From Tenrec ecaudatus (Eukaryota; Chordata; Mammalia; Afrosoricida; Tenrecidae): 64,000 nt of DNA. The notes below the pieces were generated by a model, which was given only the letters and a program-made list of their open reading frames with translations, had not been told where the DNA came from and did not search any database. Below, piece by piece: positions 33,112 through 43,535 of this stretch (positions are counted from its first letter, which is position 1; each line of letters starts with the position of its first letter). A program made the position numbers and the translations under genes. Where the stretch lies: assembly GCF_050624435.1 (NCBI RefSeq), contig NC_134535.1, positions 76,256,494 through 76,320,493 of the forward strand, given 5' to 3'.

Positions 33112-34811
33112 CCTTGAGGCTTGAATTTGTTCTTCAATTATTTCCATCTAACACAGGCTGAGCATGTTCTTCCTGTTTGGTCTTCTAAGTCTTTTCACAT
33201 TTCATGACATTTTACTTTGCCTTCTATTTAATTTTCTATTTAATTCCCTTCATGATTTCTTCAATTTTCTTTAGCAACTCTATGATTAAGAACACGTTTC
33301 AGAGTTTCTTTTTCATCTTTTTCACTTTGATATTTTCTTTCTTTCCTGTCTTTTTAATGACTTTTGCTTTTTTCCCAAATGATGTTCTTGATGTCCTCCC
33401 ACGGCTCATCCAGTCTTCTGTCATCTGTGTTCCATGAAGAAAATCTGTTTTTGATATGTTCTGAAGTTTAAGTGAGAGACTCCAGGGCATATTTTGGCTT
33501 TTGTGGACTTGTTTTAATTTTCTTAAGCCTGAACTTTCAAACGAGTAATAGATGATCTGTCCACAGTAGCCCCTGGCCCCATTGTAACTGCTGATCTTGA
33601 GCTTCTCCATTGTCGCTCATCACAGATGTAGTCAGTTTGCTTTCCACCTGGATAAGTCCTTTTGTGCTGTCGGAAAAAGTTTACAATGAAGATGTCATTG
33701 GTCTTGCAAAATTCTCCTCTTTGATAGTCAGCTTCATTTCTATCACTAAGTCCATAATTTTCAATCAATTTTCCTTTGTTTCCAACTTTTGCATTTCAAT
33801 CCCCATAATTGTCAATGCATCTTGATTAAGTGTTCGATCAATTTCAGGTTGGAGGTGTTGGTAAAATTCTTAAATTTCTTGATCACTTACTTTAGTTGTT
33901 GGTGTACAAATGTGAATAATGGCATTATTGACTGATTTCCTAATATGAGAAGAGATATTATTTTATAATAGACAGCGTGTACTACTAGGTAGATCTCGAA
34001 TGTCCTTTTTGAGGATGTACAAAATGCCGTTCCTCTTGAATCCAGAATTCTTGGCATAATAAAACATATGATTATCTGATTGAAAATAGAAAATCCACGT
34101 TAGTCCATTCCTACCTCATTAATTCTAAGGAGTTAATCTTTATGCATTTAATTTCAATTTTGACAACCTCCCCTTTTCTGAGATCCATACTTCGTACTTT
34201 CTGAGGTTTATTTATGGTTAGTATTTCCTGCTGTTTCTTATCCTATTGAATCATGCCATCAACAAATGAAGATTCCAAAGGCTTTACTCTACCCACATCA
34301 TACTTTTTGAGAAGGCAGCACTTCCTCGGTCATAGTGTTTGTTCCTTCTGACCCCAGGGGCTCATCTTCTGGTACTCTCTGAATATGTTCTGCTGTAATT
34401 CATGAAAATTTCAGTATCAGACAAATTCCACTAGTATTAAAGTTTTCAGTGGCTAACTCCTCAGAAGTGGACAGCCAGTCCTTTTTTCATAGTTCTTGGT
34501 CTGGAAGTTCTCTTGAAATGTGTTCACATTTCATAAGTCTGCTGGTATTTGAAATACCAGTGACAAAGCTGCCAGCATGACAGCAACATGGGAGCCACCA
34601 TGATAGAACAACATGACAGACAGGTGGTAGAGAATTTGGCTACAAGGACAAGATTAAGTAATCATCTACATCTTATGTAATAAGATACCTGAATCACGAA
34701 GCTATGTTTCACTCTCAAAAGAGAAAATCAGATTGCTGAGAAGGAGGTCCATACCTCTTTCTTCCAACCTTTATTGGCCTTTAACCCTTCTTTGATAAAG
34801 GGCCTTACAAA

Positions 34812-34975
34812 AAAACCCCGAACACACTGCCATTGAGTCAATGCTGACACATGGCAATCCACTGTGGGTTTCTGAAACTGTAACTATTTCAGGGAGTAGA
34901 AGGCCCAGGTTTTCTATACTGGTGATTTTAAACTGCTGACCACTTCGATGGCCCTACACCACTAGGGTACAATTG
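34812..34975 (-). mobile_element. AfroSINE-type SINE
   Basis: 'cactgccattgagtcaatgc', 'tctgaaactgtaactatttc', 'actgctgaccactt' and 'caccactagggt' give the reverse-complement SINE from tail to tRNA-like head. Confidence 0.7.
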
Positions 34976-34984
34976 CTAAGTTAA

Positions 34985-35640
34985 ATAACAATAAACAGCT
35001 ATTCTAATGATTTCATTTAATGAAAGTTAGGAGATCATGTTGCAGTCCACACAATTCAATGTTCCACCTCTCCTAATTGACTCCCTAGCTCACTCATGTC
35101 CTATATTTGGTGCTCCATTGTTACATCCTCATTAGTACTCCTTAGATTGCTTTTCTCAATGATCTATTTAATTTTTGTCTCCCCAAATGGCAACAAATGC
35201 AACATTAATCCCTTCATCATCAGAATCCCCCGGGAAGACTTTTGTTTGTCAGCACAAATGATCCCAAAGTGGCTAGTCTTACTAGCAACATAATCTTTCT
35301 TAATTGGGAAATTAAAACTCCTATAAAAGATAATTTATCTCTTGCTAATTAATTACCCACCATCATGTTCCTGGAAATATCAGAAGCCTTAGAAATTAAT
35401 TCAATGGCATTCATGCTATATTTTGCTTATTCTGTATAAATATCTATTAAATATCTGACTAGAATTGTGCTAAGTAGTATGGAAAAATGAACAAAGTAAT
35501 TCTGCCCCAGGAAAACAATTAATACCAGAGCACCCCAATAATATTTAGGAAAAACTAAATTAAGAGATAGTGACAGTTTCCACAAACGAATTGAAGCTCC
35601 CTTTTATAGAGTTAAGGGAAAAATAAAACATATTTCTTGA
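34985..35640. repeat. Triplicated flank block, copy A
   Basis: Shares an ordered series with 36000-36680 and 46000-46490: a 'tccaca/caattcaatg' start, 'ctgtcctggattt'-type text, 'gcaacattaatccctt', 'tttgtcagcacaaatgatcc', 'caaagtgg...tccttactag' and 'aatattacca' AT-rich sequence. Copies A and B are adjacent direct repeats in unit 1; copy C is the unit 2 counterpart. No gene is evident. Confidence 0.6.
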
Positions 35641-35689
35641 GCTTCCATCTAAAATCCATCTAAAATGTTCCATCATTCTTTTCATTTAT

Positions 35690-36690
35690 CCTATTCAAAA
35701 TGCTAAGACATGTATGCATTCAAGAATGATTTGCTGAGTTGTGACTATGTCCCAGAGGTTGGTTTTAGCACAAGGCCACAGCACTGAGCATAATAAGATG
35801 CTCGATATCCTGCAGTTTATTTTTCCCTCTCAGAGGGAAATAGAAGATTTTGAGAAAGAAAGCTCTATCTCCTTAATCCACTCCTTTTGTGGTGGTGGTG
35901 GTGGGGCGGGGTTTACAGTACTTGACTGATAATGTGCTTTAGGAAATCAAAGTAAATACAATTATCAAATTAAATGGCCATGATGTTGTTATGCAAGTAA
36001 GATCCATGGCTACTTGAAAGATTTAACTGAATGGAAGGTTGGAAGTCACTGTTGCAATCCACTCAATTCAATGATTCCATTCCTGTGTTACATCTCTCCT
36101 GGGCTACTCCTCAGCCATGTCTTGTATTTGGTGTTCCCATTGCTAAATAATCACAGGCCCTTCTGTGGTAGCATTCTCAAAGATCTATTGAACTTTGTTC
36201 CTAAAAATGTAACAAAAGCCACATTGATCCTTATGGAATCAGGAACCCCAGGGAACACATTGTTTGTTAGCACAAGTGATCCCAAAGTGGCTGTCCTTAC
36301 TAGAGACATAATCTTTGTTATTTGGGGGGAAGGTAAAAAGGAGACAATGTCAAGGGGTTCAGAAAAAGAAAAAAGAATGTTTGGAAACTGACTGTGATAG
36401 CAATTGTACAATTCTGCTTGGAGTGATTGAACTATGGAATAATATGATATGTGTACTAACTCCCAATTAATAATATTTTTTAAAACCCTGAAAGAGAAAA
36501 TAATGTACCATTTGCTGAGTAATAAGAATTATTTTACCATAAATAGAAAAAGCTCTAGAAAATCTCTAATCTTAATTTTTTGCTTATAATATTAATAATA
36601 TCTATTAAATACAGCGATAATATTATGATAAGAAGTATAGAAAATGAAAGGAAGTAAATCTGTCTAGAGAGCAATTTAACATGAAGGTGC
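35690..36690. repeat. Triplicated flank block, copy B
   Basis: Includes 'gaacacattgtttgttagca' and 'agtgatcccaaagtggctgt', matching copy A and copy C. Copy B is interrupted at about 36395-36485 by a short L1 3' end. Confidence 0.6.
36395..36485 (+). mobile_element. Short L1 3' end
   Basis: 'gcaattgtacaattctgctt' to 'actcccaattaataatattt' is the opposite-strand counterpart of the terminus at 25980-26080, so it is an L1 3' tail of about 90 bases. Confidence 0.55.
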
Positions 36691-36770
36691 CTCAAAATTT
36701 ATGGAAAAATGGAATTAATGGAAAACAATTTTTACACAACTTTTTTGAACTCCCCTGTGCACATGATGAA
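36690..36770. mobile_element. Palindromic MITE
   Basis: About 80 bases with inverted ends: 'ggtgcctcaaaatttatgga' faces 'cttttttgaactcccct'. Its counterpart in unit 2 is 46503-46580. Probably a nonautonomous Tc1/mariner-type element. Confidence 0.5.
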
Positions 36771-37330
36771 CACTATGAAAAGTTAACTATACAACAAATC
36801 CACAAGATAATATAAAAGAAAGTGCCATGTATCATGAAAGCTTTTAATACAGGAGAGCATTCCCTGAGGTCAAGGAAAATGATGACAGCATTTATATTGC
36901 ATATTATGTAGTAAGCATTGTTCAAACTAAAATATAGAGCAATAATGCAATAAATTAAAATATATTATGACTGTGTATTATTATCAAAATTAAGATTGTG
37001 TATTGTTATCAATATTCCATTATTCATTATTATAATGATATGCTATATTGATCATTCCCTTATTATACAAAAGGGAGCCAAAGAACAGAAGCAAAGGCTC
37101 TTGCTTTTAAATGCTGAACTTGGGTAATCTGGATCTCCACTCCAGAAGAACTTGGCCTTGATAAAGTGTAAATGCCCACAGGAGGCTTCCCAAGAAGTTA
37201 TTGGCATTGCTACTTGATTGTCAACAGTCACCTGGAAATACTGATGATAAGATAATTACCTCTTTTGAACATGCTTTTATTTATTGGGTACCAAACCATG
37301 TAGTAGTAAACTTGGGTCTTAATAAAAGGG
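36771..37330. other. AT-rich intergenic DNA
   Basis: No gene or clear repeat. Partly paralogous to 46590-46930 ('ttgatcattcccttattata' against 'ttgattgtgcccttattata'). Confidence 0.45.
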
Positions 37331-37890
37331 AGACACGTTTCACCTGATAAATGAAAGAAGAAGAAGAAAAAGAAGCCTGAAATAGAACATGATCAAGGAC
37401 ATAGATCCCTGGACTGAGAGCCACCTAGACACAGAAGACCAAATATCAAAATCCAACGATGGTGAGGATGCACTGCGCCTGGGACAAGAACTAAGCACAG
37501 TGGCTGACGACATGCCAGCAGAGCTCAAGCTTGGCCATTGCTAGTGCACGGCAGAGGCTTGAGGGGCCCTGTGAGAGGATTGTCTTGAACCATTGTATGC
37601 AGGGCTCATCTTATAACTCAACAGAGTTGGACACAGACCTCTCAGATTTGTAAAAAATGCTGTTTAGGGACAGAGAGCCCTGAGTGTGTCTGTCCAGTGG
37701 TGGTGGACTTCAACCCCGGACAGCAAGGCCCCAGGTGTGTGGCTGGTAAAGAGCCCTGCTGGTGGAAGCTGACAGCAGAGGCTTTGAAGAGCACAGAGGC
37801 AGATCTCATCCTGACAATTACAAAATGAGAGTAACTAGAGTTATCCTATCTGCCTAGGACATTTTAGGGAGTTTCTGAAATTCCACCTTA
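37331..37890 (+). pseudogene. Unidentified GC-rich patch, possible processed pseudogene
   Basis: Stands out from the AT-rich surroundings. A plus-strand frame from 37389 to 37541 reads like real protein (MIKDIDPWTESHLDTEDQ..., then DALRLGQELSTVADD). A second frame continues in similar style (ASARQRLEGPCERIVLNH) to about 37650. An AAG/GAA-rich run precedes it. I do not recognise the parent gene. No poly(A) tail or target-site repeat was found. Confidence 0.3.
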
Positions 37891-37899
37891 GTTACACTT

Positions 37900-38275
37900 C
37901 CGAAGGTACAGCGCCCTCTCTTTAAGACCTCTCCAGGGTGCTCAGCGCTGTCAGTCAGCATCGCACTGCGGCAGAACTGCTGTTTCAACCCCCTTCGGGG
38001 ACTCTGACCGCGCTACTTTCAAATGGTGTTTTCACTTTCGGAACAAAAATAAGTTTGATGCGACAATATTATGATTGTAGGGTAGAGAAGATGAGATTGT
38101 CCAATGATATTCTTTAGGGCACCCCACGTGACCCTTGCAGAATGTGCAGGTGCATTGCAATGACGAAGAAAATATTCCTTAGAGCAACTTTTCTAGACTT
38201 TTGTTTGATGCAATTTAATTTTTATGAAAGTTAAGAAGTTTTATGAAAACGTTTTTTTCCTGAGACTAATTTTTT
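37900..38275 (-). mobile_element. Mariner-like transposase remnant (C-terminal half)
   Basis: On the minus strand HCNAPAHSARVT (about 38150) recalls the second catalytic Asp motif HxDNAPAH. After a frameshift, PYNHNIVASNLFLF (about 38045-38090) recalls PYSPDLAPSDLFLF, with the third catalytic Asp changed to Asn. Different in sequence from the mariner at 30069. Confidence 0.6.
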
Positions 38276-38279
38276 TATT

Positions 38280-38375
38280 AAAAGATCATTTTTTTGGGCG
38301 CTCTTACAGCTCTTATAACAAGGCATACATCAATTGTATCAAGCATATTTGTACATATGTTGGCATCATTATTTT
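38280..38375 (-). mobile_element. L1 3' end, older
   Basis: 'gcgctcttacagctcttata', 'catacatcaattgtatcaag' and 'catatgttggcatcatt' form the reverse complement of the L1 3' terminus. Confidence 0.65.
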
Positions 38376-38390
38376 CTAGACTTTTACTTT

Positions 38391-38524
38391 CTTTTTTTTA
38401 ACATTTTATTAGGGGCTCATACAACTCTTATCACAATCCATACATATACATATATCAATTGTATAAAGCACATCTATACATTCTTTGCCCTAATCATTTT
38501 CAAAGCGTTTGCTCTCCACTTAAC
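38391..38524 (-). mobile_element. L1 3' end, younger
   Basis: Starts with poly(T) followed by 'aacattttattaggggctca' and ends at 'gcgtttgctctccactta'. Single-tailed, about 130 bases, close in sequence to the tails at 56.1-56.9 kb. Confidence 0.75.
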
Positions 38525-38617
38525 ACACCAAATCCTCCAAATTTTCATGTACAGTGTAAGTTTTTCTTATGACACATAACATAAGAGTTATGTAAAAGAT
38601 AGATAAAATGTAGGAGA

Positions 38618-38692
38618 AGCCCTCCAAAAGTTTGTGAGGAAATTCCATGATTTTTCAACTCCATCTTTCCATGAACTCTCTGAAGCCCTTCA
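38618..38692. mobile_element. Palindromic MITE shared by units 2 and 3
   Basis: 'aagccctccaaaagtttgtg' faces 'ccatgaactctctgaagcc'. The same element is at 58710-58793, so it inserted before units 2 and 3 separated. It is not seen at the start of unit 1. Confidence 0.5.
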
Positions 38693-38769
38693 TCTTAATT
38701 CTAGGAGAAACAGAAAGATTCAACAAAGAAGATGAGATGAAATTCAAGTGACATCAGATCACCTTCAAT

Positions 38770-38925
38770 GTCTCCAAGGACACTGTTCCCACTGCTCCAT
38801 GTATTAGGCATTGTTGACTCCACTGCCAACTCATTAGCAACTTCAGAAACCAGGTCACCAAGGACTATGCTGTTGTTCACTCAGATGTTCCCTGAGCACC
38901 CATAGCAAACTAAGCATATAAATGT
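38770..38925 (+). promoter_or_regulatory. Candidate OR promoter, unit 2
   Basis: Olf1/EBF-like gtctccaaggac (38770-38781) and gtcaccaaggac (38854-38865), homeodomain-type tcattag (38831-38837) and TATA-like catataaatg (38915-38924). Same order as in units 1 and 3. It lies 3.1 kb upstream of the OR gene 2 start codon, a usual distance for OR promoters. Confidence 0.5.
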
Positions 38926-38944
38926 TGGTATTTCATAATGTGAT

Positions 38945-39220
38945 TTCAAGATCCCTGTGGCCTGTCAAGGAAGATCTGATATGCTTCTATGCCAAACCCT
39001 GGAAGGGGCGTTCCCTTTATTCTGCACCACTCATATTCCTTTTGAACTAACAAAAGGAATTGGAACGAAAAGGAAGTGAACTAACACAGTATTGGAAATA
39101 TAGGATCAAGTGTCATCATAGATTTGGTGAGGAAAGAGGATTCAGAAAATATTCTTAATATTTCAGGATCAATGAAAGTTTAGGCCAAACAGTGTCTGTT
39201 GTAAGATTTCTTTCGAAAAG

Positions 39221-39267
<47 letters not shown>

Positions 39268-39414
39268 TGTGTGCATTCTCTGTGAGAGGTAGGCTTGTCA
39301 GGGAAGATATACAGAATATGAGATGGGGACAGAAGCAAACACACTTCTTCACCAGTACAGTTATCTCCTAATTGTGGTTCCACCAAGAACTTCTGATGAA
39401 GTACTGTCAGAAAA
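38945..39414 (+). other. Candidate first noncoding exon, OR gene 2
   Basis: From about 30 bases after the TATA-like box to a strong donor, tcagaaaa/gtaagtac (39407-39418). The donor is conserved in unit 3 (59420). It holds a long (TG)n. The extent is uncertain; a shorter exon with another donor is possible. Confidence 0.3.
39223..39266. repeat. (TG)n microsatellite
   Basis: About 22 TG units, at the same place as the (TG)n at 59252-59279 in unit 3, so it predates that duplication. Confidence 0.95.
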
Positions 39415-40168
39415 GTAAGTACGCAATACTGATGGCATCATACTGGTTCCATAATCTGTAAACAGAAAGCTAGAGCGATGTGCGTTTCAGATCATGACTA
39501 TGGATATTTAAGTAAGAGAGTAAATAGCAATGTATTATTTTTGTTATTCTGAGAACCTTATATTAGAATTTTCCTGTGGTAACCCTTTTATCCTTCGCAA
39601 GGGCCAATCATACATTCCAGCCAAGGAAACTGTTACTACTTAAGATGGAAAATATGAAGAGCAGAGGAAAAGATATCTCCTCCTAGTAATATCCCCTACT
39701 GACACAGAAATCAAATAGCATAAGGATCACCAATCACCTTATAGGTAGTATAATCTTATAATCTGTAATACCAATTCCCTCGGCCACTTTCAAGAACAGG
39801 AAGAAAGGTACCACTTAACTCATCCTAAATCCCAACTGTTCCAGATTATGGGCAGCCTTCTCCCACATGAAGACTTACTGAAATTTGTTCTAGACATAAG
39901 TAAGGTGCCTGTATCAATACAGGGGAAAAAAACCCTAAATCTCAATCACTCTATCTCCTTAAGTGGCAGTGACAAGACTTAATATTGCATGCAATGTTAT
40001 ATTGATACATTAAATTAATAATCATTCAGATATAATTAATTTCACATCCATTTCTACAAGTAGAAAATAAAAATTTTCAAAAGGGTTTAGCAGACAATAG
40101 TTTTAGAATCTAGGAACTTTGTAGCCTAAAGAGGGCTAGAGGGAGAAACTCAATAACCACTCCAAAGA

Positions 40169-40278
40169 CATAGGGTACAAACCATGAATGTGCTCAGCTA
40201 ATCATCGAATGTGCTCAGCTAATCATAGGGTACAAACCATGAATGTGCTCAGCTAATCATCGAATGTTGGCAGTTCCA
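40169..40278. repeat. 55-base tandem duplication
   Basis: 'catagggtacaaaccatgaa' starts at 40169 and again at 40224; the following bases (through the 'gtgctcagctaatcat' words) match. Absent from unit 3, so it is recent and private to unit 2. Confidence 0.85.
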
Positions 40279-40425
40279 TCCACACAGAGGAACTTAAAAA
40301 AGCCACCACATATGTCTCAAAAAATCAGCATTGACAACAATATGCAGGACAATTGTACTCAGACACAAATGGGGTCACCATGACTTACAATAAACTTGAC
40401 TGCAATTGGTGCCCATAGCATGGTA
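40235..40425 (+). mobile_element. AfroSINE-type SINE shared by units 2 and 3
   Basis: 'gctcagctaatcatcgaatg' resembles the tRNA-derived head; the tail 'ggggtcaccatgacttacaa' and 'aacttgactgcaattggt' is the LINE-shared 3' end. Its counterpart is 60425-60590. The first bases are caught up in the 55-base tandem duplication. Confidence 0.65.
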
Positions 40426-40890
40426 GGTGGGAAGGAAGAAAGAAAGAAAGTGGTGTGGGAATGTCAATATGCACCTGACCATCCCTCAGTCGGTCCTATC
40501 AAAATCTGCTCTTTGGGGCATCCAGAGAATTGATCAAATACCACTTCTCCAGTAAACCATTGCTCCCGTAGCTGAGATGGGTTTCCTGGTTTTAAGGCCA
40601 CTTTTGTTATCCTTATATAATGTCCCCCTGCAATGTAGTTTATGGGGTCAGCTAACACTGCCAGCATTACTAGAAAAAATAGCCAGGAGACAAAGTGAAG
40701 ATATTCAAGTAGAATAGAAAAACTCAGCATGATGGTGGAGGGAAACGCATGCAAATCATGTATGCACACATTTCGCATTTAACAAGCACCTCTCGCTAAT
40801 TACAAAAGACAAGTAATGAGACAATATATTGTTGTTTTTAACATTATGGTATCCCCTGTGAGAATGGCTTTACCAGATCTTCTTTTACAG

Positions 40891-41086
40891 GACCCGTATG
40901 TGAGAGCAGGTGTTCCCAGTGGGAAAGGCACCGAATGCTGACTTTGACATGGATGACAGGGGATCTTTTTGAGCTCTTCTCTCTCCCACCTAATAGAATT
41001 CCCGAGAAAGCATAAATATTAGAGTGCAGTGAAATATTTCGTGAAATATGATAGGAGGAGCTGAGGGTGGTAATGCCAAGGAAAAA
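40891..41086 (+). other. Candidate noncoding exon 2 of OR gene 2
   Basis: Acceptor agatcttcttttacag ends at 40890; donor gaaaaa/gtgggc at 41087. Homologous to 7501-7684 and 61336-61524. The intron to the coding exon would be only 0.91 kb. Confidence 0.4.
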
Positions 41087-41995
41087 GTGGGCTTTACAAC
41101 CTTGGTTAATATTTGGTCAGCATCTTCCTGGATTGGCCAGCTACAGTTGTCAAGAAGACAGGAGATAAGCAGGGGCTTCGGAGAAAACTGGTACATTCAC
41201 AGGGAGAGGCGGTTTGAGGAGATGAGCAGCAGCCATTGGGGAAAGAAGCTGCTAAGACATACAAGACAAATTGAGAAAGCTAAGTACTACTGAGAAGGGT
41301 ACCTTGGTCGAGCAGTCTGGTTGAGCCAGTGGCCAAGACCATTCCTGGCTCTGGTCATTGACCAAAGGACAAGGCAGGACAAATCAAGATGATATATTTA
41401 TATTCAGCTTTGAGGAAAACTATCCTGGAAATCCTGCCCTTGAATGCTGCTTTCCAATTGCTTTCATTTATCTAAATACAGGATTAAACAAAGCTACTCC
41501 TTTATATTTAAAACATTTTGTTCCGAATTTGAGATAATTTTAAATGGAAACACTTTATCTAAACCTTTGAAGTAATTTTGTATATATTAAAACACAATTG
41601 GAGATCTTCACAAAATCCTTTTTGAAAAAATCTTCTGTGTTCCCAAAGTATAGCTTAAAAGTAATATGGTAAAAGCAAAGAAAAAAGAGAATGAAATAAA
41701 AAATGTGAAAAATTATGAAAAAAATCTGTAACATTTGGACTATTAAATACGGTGTTCCGGTGCAGTGACACAGAGAAATGGCATATATGAAATAAGATAG
41801 ATGATTAATGCTTTGTCTTCTCAACTGATATCTTTATAAAAATCACTTCTAAGCAGGGGCTTTAAGCCCGAGATTCATCTCTAAATAATTCTATTAAATT
41901 CTATAATCCAAATATGAAATGCATTACATTAATACTGCTTGCATCTTTCTTTCTTTATGATACCAGCTGGCTTCTTGTGTCAATTCTCTCTTCAG
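41087..41995 (+). other. Candidate last intron of OR gene 2
   Basis: No coding content. Ends in the acceptor tcaattctctcttcag (41980-41995). Corresponds to 7685-22238 and 61525-62337. Confidence 0.4.
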
Positions 41996-42028
41996 GTTCA
42001 GTCACTCCTGACTTGACACAAGGAGGTG

Positions 42029-42964
42029 ATGAGAAATCATACAGCAATAACAACATTCATCTTGCTGGGGATGACAGATGACCCAAGATTGCAAATATTG
42101 ATTTTGATATTTTTATTTTTTACCTATTTATTGAGTGTGGCTGGGAATCTGACAATTATCATCCTCACACTTCTGGATTCCCACCTTAAAACTCCCATGT
42201 ATTTTTTCCTCCGAAATTTCTCTTTCTTGGAAGTCTCCTTCACCACTGTCTGTATTCCCAGATACCTCTACAGCCTGACAACTGGAGATAACACTATTAC
42301 CTATAATGCTTGTGCCACCCAGATCTTTTTTGGGGTCCTCTTTGGAGGGACTGAATTTTTCCTCCTGGCTGCCATGTCCTATGATCGCTATGTGGCCATC
42401 TGTAAGCCCCTGCACTACATGACCATCATGAGCAACAAGGTCTGCACTAGAATCATGATCTTCTGTTGGTTTTCTGGCTTGTTCATTATTGTCCCACCAC
42501 TTAGCATGGGTCTCGAGCTGGAATTTTGTGACTCAAATCTCATTGATAGTTTTGGCTGTGATGTATATCCTATTTTATTGATTTCCTGTTCGGACATAGT
42601 TTTTATAGAACAAATTATTTTAGCCTTTGCTGTGCTAACATTGATGATTACTTTACTGGGCGTGGTTCTCTCCTACACATACATCATAAAAACGATTTTA
42701 AAGTTCCCTTCTGCTCAGCAAAGAAAAAAGGCCTTTTCCACCTGTTCTTCTCACATGATTGTGGTTTCCATGACCTATGGCAGCTGCATCTTTGCCTACG
42801 TTAAACCAAGTAAGGAAGGAGTGTACCTTAATAAGATCGTGGGCATACTCACTACTTCAGTTGCCCCTATGCTCAACCCTTTCATTTATACTCTCCGAAA
42901 CAAACAAGTAAAAGATGCCTTCAAAAACTCAATCAAAATGATTGCATTTCACGCAAAGAAGTAA
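42029..42964 (+). CDS. Olfactory receptor, OR6C-type (gene 2)
   Basis: Intact single-exon odorant receptor of 311 residues. I start at the ATG at 42029 ([16 protein letters not shown]), matching the other copies; the GTG at 42026 is not a plausible start. Landmarks: NHT glycosylation site, GN in TM1, TPMYFF, the two conserved Cys of the extracellular disulfide (CATQ and CDVYP areas), [25 protein letters not shown], the TM6 motif as [20 protein letters not shown], Lys-rich tail. Closer in wording to the third copy than to the first in the 5' flank and in TM3. A canonical AATAAA lies at 43012. Expected role: odorant-activated receptor signalling through Golf in olfactory neuron cilia. The ligand cannot be inferred. 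Confidence 0.95.
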   Translation: MRNHTAITTFILLGMTDDPRLQILILIFLFFTYLLSVAGNLTIIILTLLDSHLKTPMYFFLRNFSFLEVSFTTVCIPRYLYSLTTGDNTITYNACATQIFFGVLFGGTEFFLLAAMSYDRYVAICKPLHYMTIMSNKVCTRIMIFCWFSGLFIIVPPLSMGLELEFCDSNLIDSFGCDVYPILLISCSDIVFIEQIILAFAVLTLMITLLGVVLSYTYIIKTILKFPSAQQRKKAFSTCSSHMIVVSMTYGSCIFAYVKPSKEGVYLNKIVGILTTSVAPMLNPFIYTLRNKQVKDAFKNSIKMIAFHAKK

Positions 42965-43011
42965 AAGTCATTCATGTTTTGTGGCTCCATTAAGTTATGC
43001 AGCCAAATATG

Positions 43012-43017
43012 AATAAA
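43012..43017 (+). promoter_or_regulatory. Candidate poly(A) signal of OR gene 2
   Basis: AATAAA 48 bases past the stop; its counterparts are AATAAC at 23252 and AATAAA at 63341. Confidence 0.45.
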
Positions 43018-43332
43018 CTATGAGCATCTTATACAAATTTGCCAACTCTAAGGTTTCTCTTAAATATTAGTCAGGCTACCTCTCCCTGTGAATAGCTTCT
43101 CCCATAATCAGGAAGAAGGGGAAAATCTCAAGCGACTTAATTCTCTTTCCTAGTCCGTCATACAGTTTCATACCATGAATGTATTACTCTAAGATGAGAG
43201 TCTCAAAACACTCAATAGTATAAAAAGTAAATTAAATATATTTATTTGCTCATATGATCTACTCTTGATGTGGCTTCTTTTTGTTATTTGTTAGAAACAC
43301 ATTAGTGTCTAACTCCAAACTTTGAAATAATC

Positions 43333-43535
43333 TCAAATCAAACCTACTGCTACTGAGTCAATTCTGACTCAGGGTGGCTTCATACGGCCGTGAAGAACTG
43401 CTCTTGATGGGTTTCTGAGACTGTAACTCTTCATGAGATCACCCTCATCTTTCTCCAGAGGTTGGACTGATGGGTTTTAAATGTGAACCTTGCAGTTAGC
43501 AATCCAATACACAAGTGACTCTGCTTTCAGGGGTC
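43333..43535 (-). mobile_element. AfroSINE-type SINE
   Basis: 'cctactgctactgagtcaat', 'gagactgtaactcttcatga', 'gaaccttgcagttagcaatc'. Not found downstream of OR gene 1 at the matching place. Confidence 0.7.

Larger units (their letters stand above)
30029..34650 (-). mobile_element. Long RTE-type LINE with two later insertions
   Basis: Minus-strand RTE. The 3' tail ('tgttgttgttaggtgcc', 30032-30048) is cut by a mariner (30069-30964) and resumes as 'tagcgaccctatgtgtg'. The C-terminal coding end reads RRDQSLEKNTMLAKVEEQ and TVAAMMGLKLT (about 31050-31150). DVTLKTKVHLIQAMAF lies at about 31430-31480, and the RT active site is altered to YAGD near 31790. The RT and upstream regions continue past a solitary LTR (32578-33111) to endonuclease/5' sequence ending about 34650. 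It is the most complete RTE in the window but heavily broken. Confidence 0.75.

Noticed and set aside
37340-37528. Minus-strand Ser-rich frame
   Set aside because: The plus strand of the same segment gives the more protein-like reading; neither has a known family.
42026-42031. GTG at 42026 as start of OR gene 2
   Set aside because: The ATG at 42029 aligns with the starts of the other two copies.
42128-42597. Minus-strand frames antisense to OR gene 2 (similar ones at 22757 and 62465)
   Set aside because: Shadows of the conserved OR coding sequence, repeated because the sense strand is conserved.
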